DNA of 41,857 nt from Mycolicibacterium chlorophenolicum. GTDB lineage: Bacteria > Actinomycetota > Actinomycetes > Mycobacteriales > Mycobacteriaceae. Shown here piece by piece: positions 41,264 through 41,857 of the stretch. The position numbers and the translations under genes were made by a program. The DNA lies in contig NZ_JYNL01000052.1 of the NCBI RefSeq assembly GCF_001044235.1, positions 702-42,558 of the forward strand. The letters are read 5' to 3'. Below the pieces are notes generated by a model. That model was not told the origin of the DNA. It made no database searches and was given only the letters and a program-made list of their open reading frames with translations. Within the stretch, counting starts at the first letter, position 1; each line of letters begins with the position of its first letter.

Positions 41264-41857
41264 CCATGGTTCGCTGAGGCGTTTGCGGCCGAGGCGGTCG
41301 GCCAGGGCAACCGCTGGCACCGGCTCCAGCAGCGGGTCTGAGGGCTTGGTGGGCGCGGTGGTGAGGGTCGTGCACCAGGGCAGGGATTGGGTTAGCAGCC
41401 GCACCGCCGAGGAGCTGGCCCCGGCATTGGTGCTGTGGTCGATGAGGATGACCCGGGCGTCGGCGGCCACGGCGTGGCGGGCGAGGTCGATCAGCTGGCC
41501 GGGGTCGGCGGTCGCGGGATCGTCGATGACGACGATGGCCCGGGGCGGCAGCATCCACTGGTGCCCGCTGACCTGCTCGTGGGCGTGGCTGATGGTGGTG
41601 ATGGTGTCGGCCAGTTCGGCATCGCGGGCCGGGGCTGAACTGGACTCAGATGCCGCCAGCCACAACACCTTCCGGTCGTCGGCGTTGGCGGTGCTGCGCA
41701 GGGTGTAGAGCGCTGCGGCGGTTTCACTGTCCTCGATGTCGGCACCGACGACGGCGAGCCGGTAGGGGAGTGCGGCCAGGGACTTGAGCCGATCGCCGGT
41801 CTGAGGTTCGAGGCCGGACAGAGCGGAGCCGGGGATGAGCAGCGGAACGCTCTTGGC
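41123..41857 (-). CDS. C-terminal part of a large P-loop-like protein, possibly a plasmid/ICE relaxase-helicase
   Basis: The frame is open to the window edge, so the N-terminal part is missing; 244 residues are visible. AIVVIDDPATADPGQL resembles a Walker B strand. ADARVILIDHSTNAGASSSA and LTQSLPWCTTLTTAPTKP follow as in the helicase half of MobF-type relaxases of actinobacterial plasmids, then RLSEPWLQLLTHYDTAARVV. The relaxase active site would be upstream, outside the window, so the identity is tentative; another large AAA-type ATPase is possible. The 3' end overlaps the plus-strand frame described at 40919 by about 140 bases, so one of the two is not translated to the end. Confidence 0.5.
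   Translation of the reverse strand, partial: AKSVPLLIPGSALSGLEPQTGDRLKSLAALPYRLAVVGADIEDSETAAALYTLRSTANADDRKVLWLAASESSSAPARDAELADTITTISHAHEQVSGHQWMLPPRAIVVIDDPATADPGQLIDLARHAVAADARVILIDHSTNAGASSSAVRLLTQSLPWCTTLTTAPTKPSDPLLEPVPAVALADRLGRKRLSEPWLQLLTHYDTAARVVRSAQRRHLALGWRANNLAIGDPEHTLGAGADD

Noticed and set aside
34641..41857. Insertion sequence or transposase
   Set aside because: No DDE transposase or serine recombinase motif was recognised; the only recombinase is the tyrosine integrase.

Overview
The window looks like chromosomal DNA of a mycobacterium, probably an environmental or fast-growing Mycobacterium/Mycolicibacterium. The base composition is GC-rich, GTG/TTG starts and 4-base stop/start overlaps are common, and about 13.3-34.8 kb carries the block that in M. 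tuberculosis runs (from memory of the H37Rv gene order) from Rv2260/Rv2259 (mscR) back through Rv2258c-Rv2256c, Rv2252-Rv2249c, accD6-kasB-kasA-acpM-fabD, Rv2242 (mabR), aceE, Rv2240c, Rv2239c and ahpE (Rv2238c), here in reversed orientation.

Region by region. (1) 1-12.6 kb is accessory: the tail of a 13E12/DUF222-HNH-type protein; a hypothetical gene and a cytochrome P450 divergent from a TetR regulator; an SDR behind a complete peptide-type ABC importer (lipoprotein binding protein, two permeases, fused double ATPase); a secreted protein, a DUF4185 protein and a DapB-like oxidoreductase in an overlapping operon; and a SABATH-type carboxyl methyltransferase. (2) 12.6-23.3 kb: a membrane protein, then mscR with its MBL-fold partner, a LigB/DODA-type dioxygenase, an Rv2258c-type methyltransferase, a serine hydrolase, DUF3145 and DUF1905 proteins, a lipid kinase overlapping an ADPS-like flavoenzyme, and a TetR-glpD pair. 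(3) 23.3-32.9 kb: the FAS-II mycolic-acid operon fabD-acpM-kasA-kasB-accD6, its regulator mabR with a TTTTGT-N9-ACAAAA palindrome between mabR and fabD, and aceE (pyruvate dehydrogenase E1, acetyl-CoA supply). (4) 32.9-34.8 kb: a lipoprotein, a DUF3052 protein, ahpE and tRNA-Val(UAC).

(5) From the 3' end of the tRNA-Val gene to the window end lies what I infer to be an integrated element with less extreme codon use: a two-helix membrane protein with a GAF-like domain, a 52-residue protein, a tyrosine integrase with an unusual winged-helix-like insertion, an excisionase-like protein and a small hypothetical. These are followed by a visibly disrupted gene (DUF2510, DEDDh exonuclease, helical domain, BRCT, zinc ribbons, with frame changes and in-frame TAGs), another frame-broken hypothetical, and the C-terminal part of a large P-loop-like protein running off the window. 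The distal attachment site is not visible.

The best candidates for something undescribed are the membrane-GAF cargo between the tRNA and the integrase, the integrase with a built-in winged-helix-like insertion, and the fragmented exonuclease-BRCT-zinc-ribbon gene. All functions are inferred from sequence reading; no database search was run.
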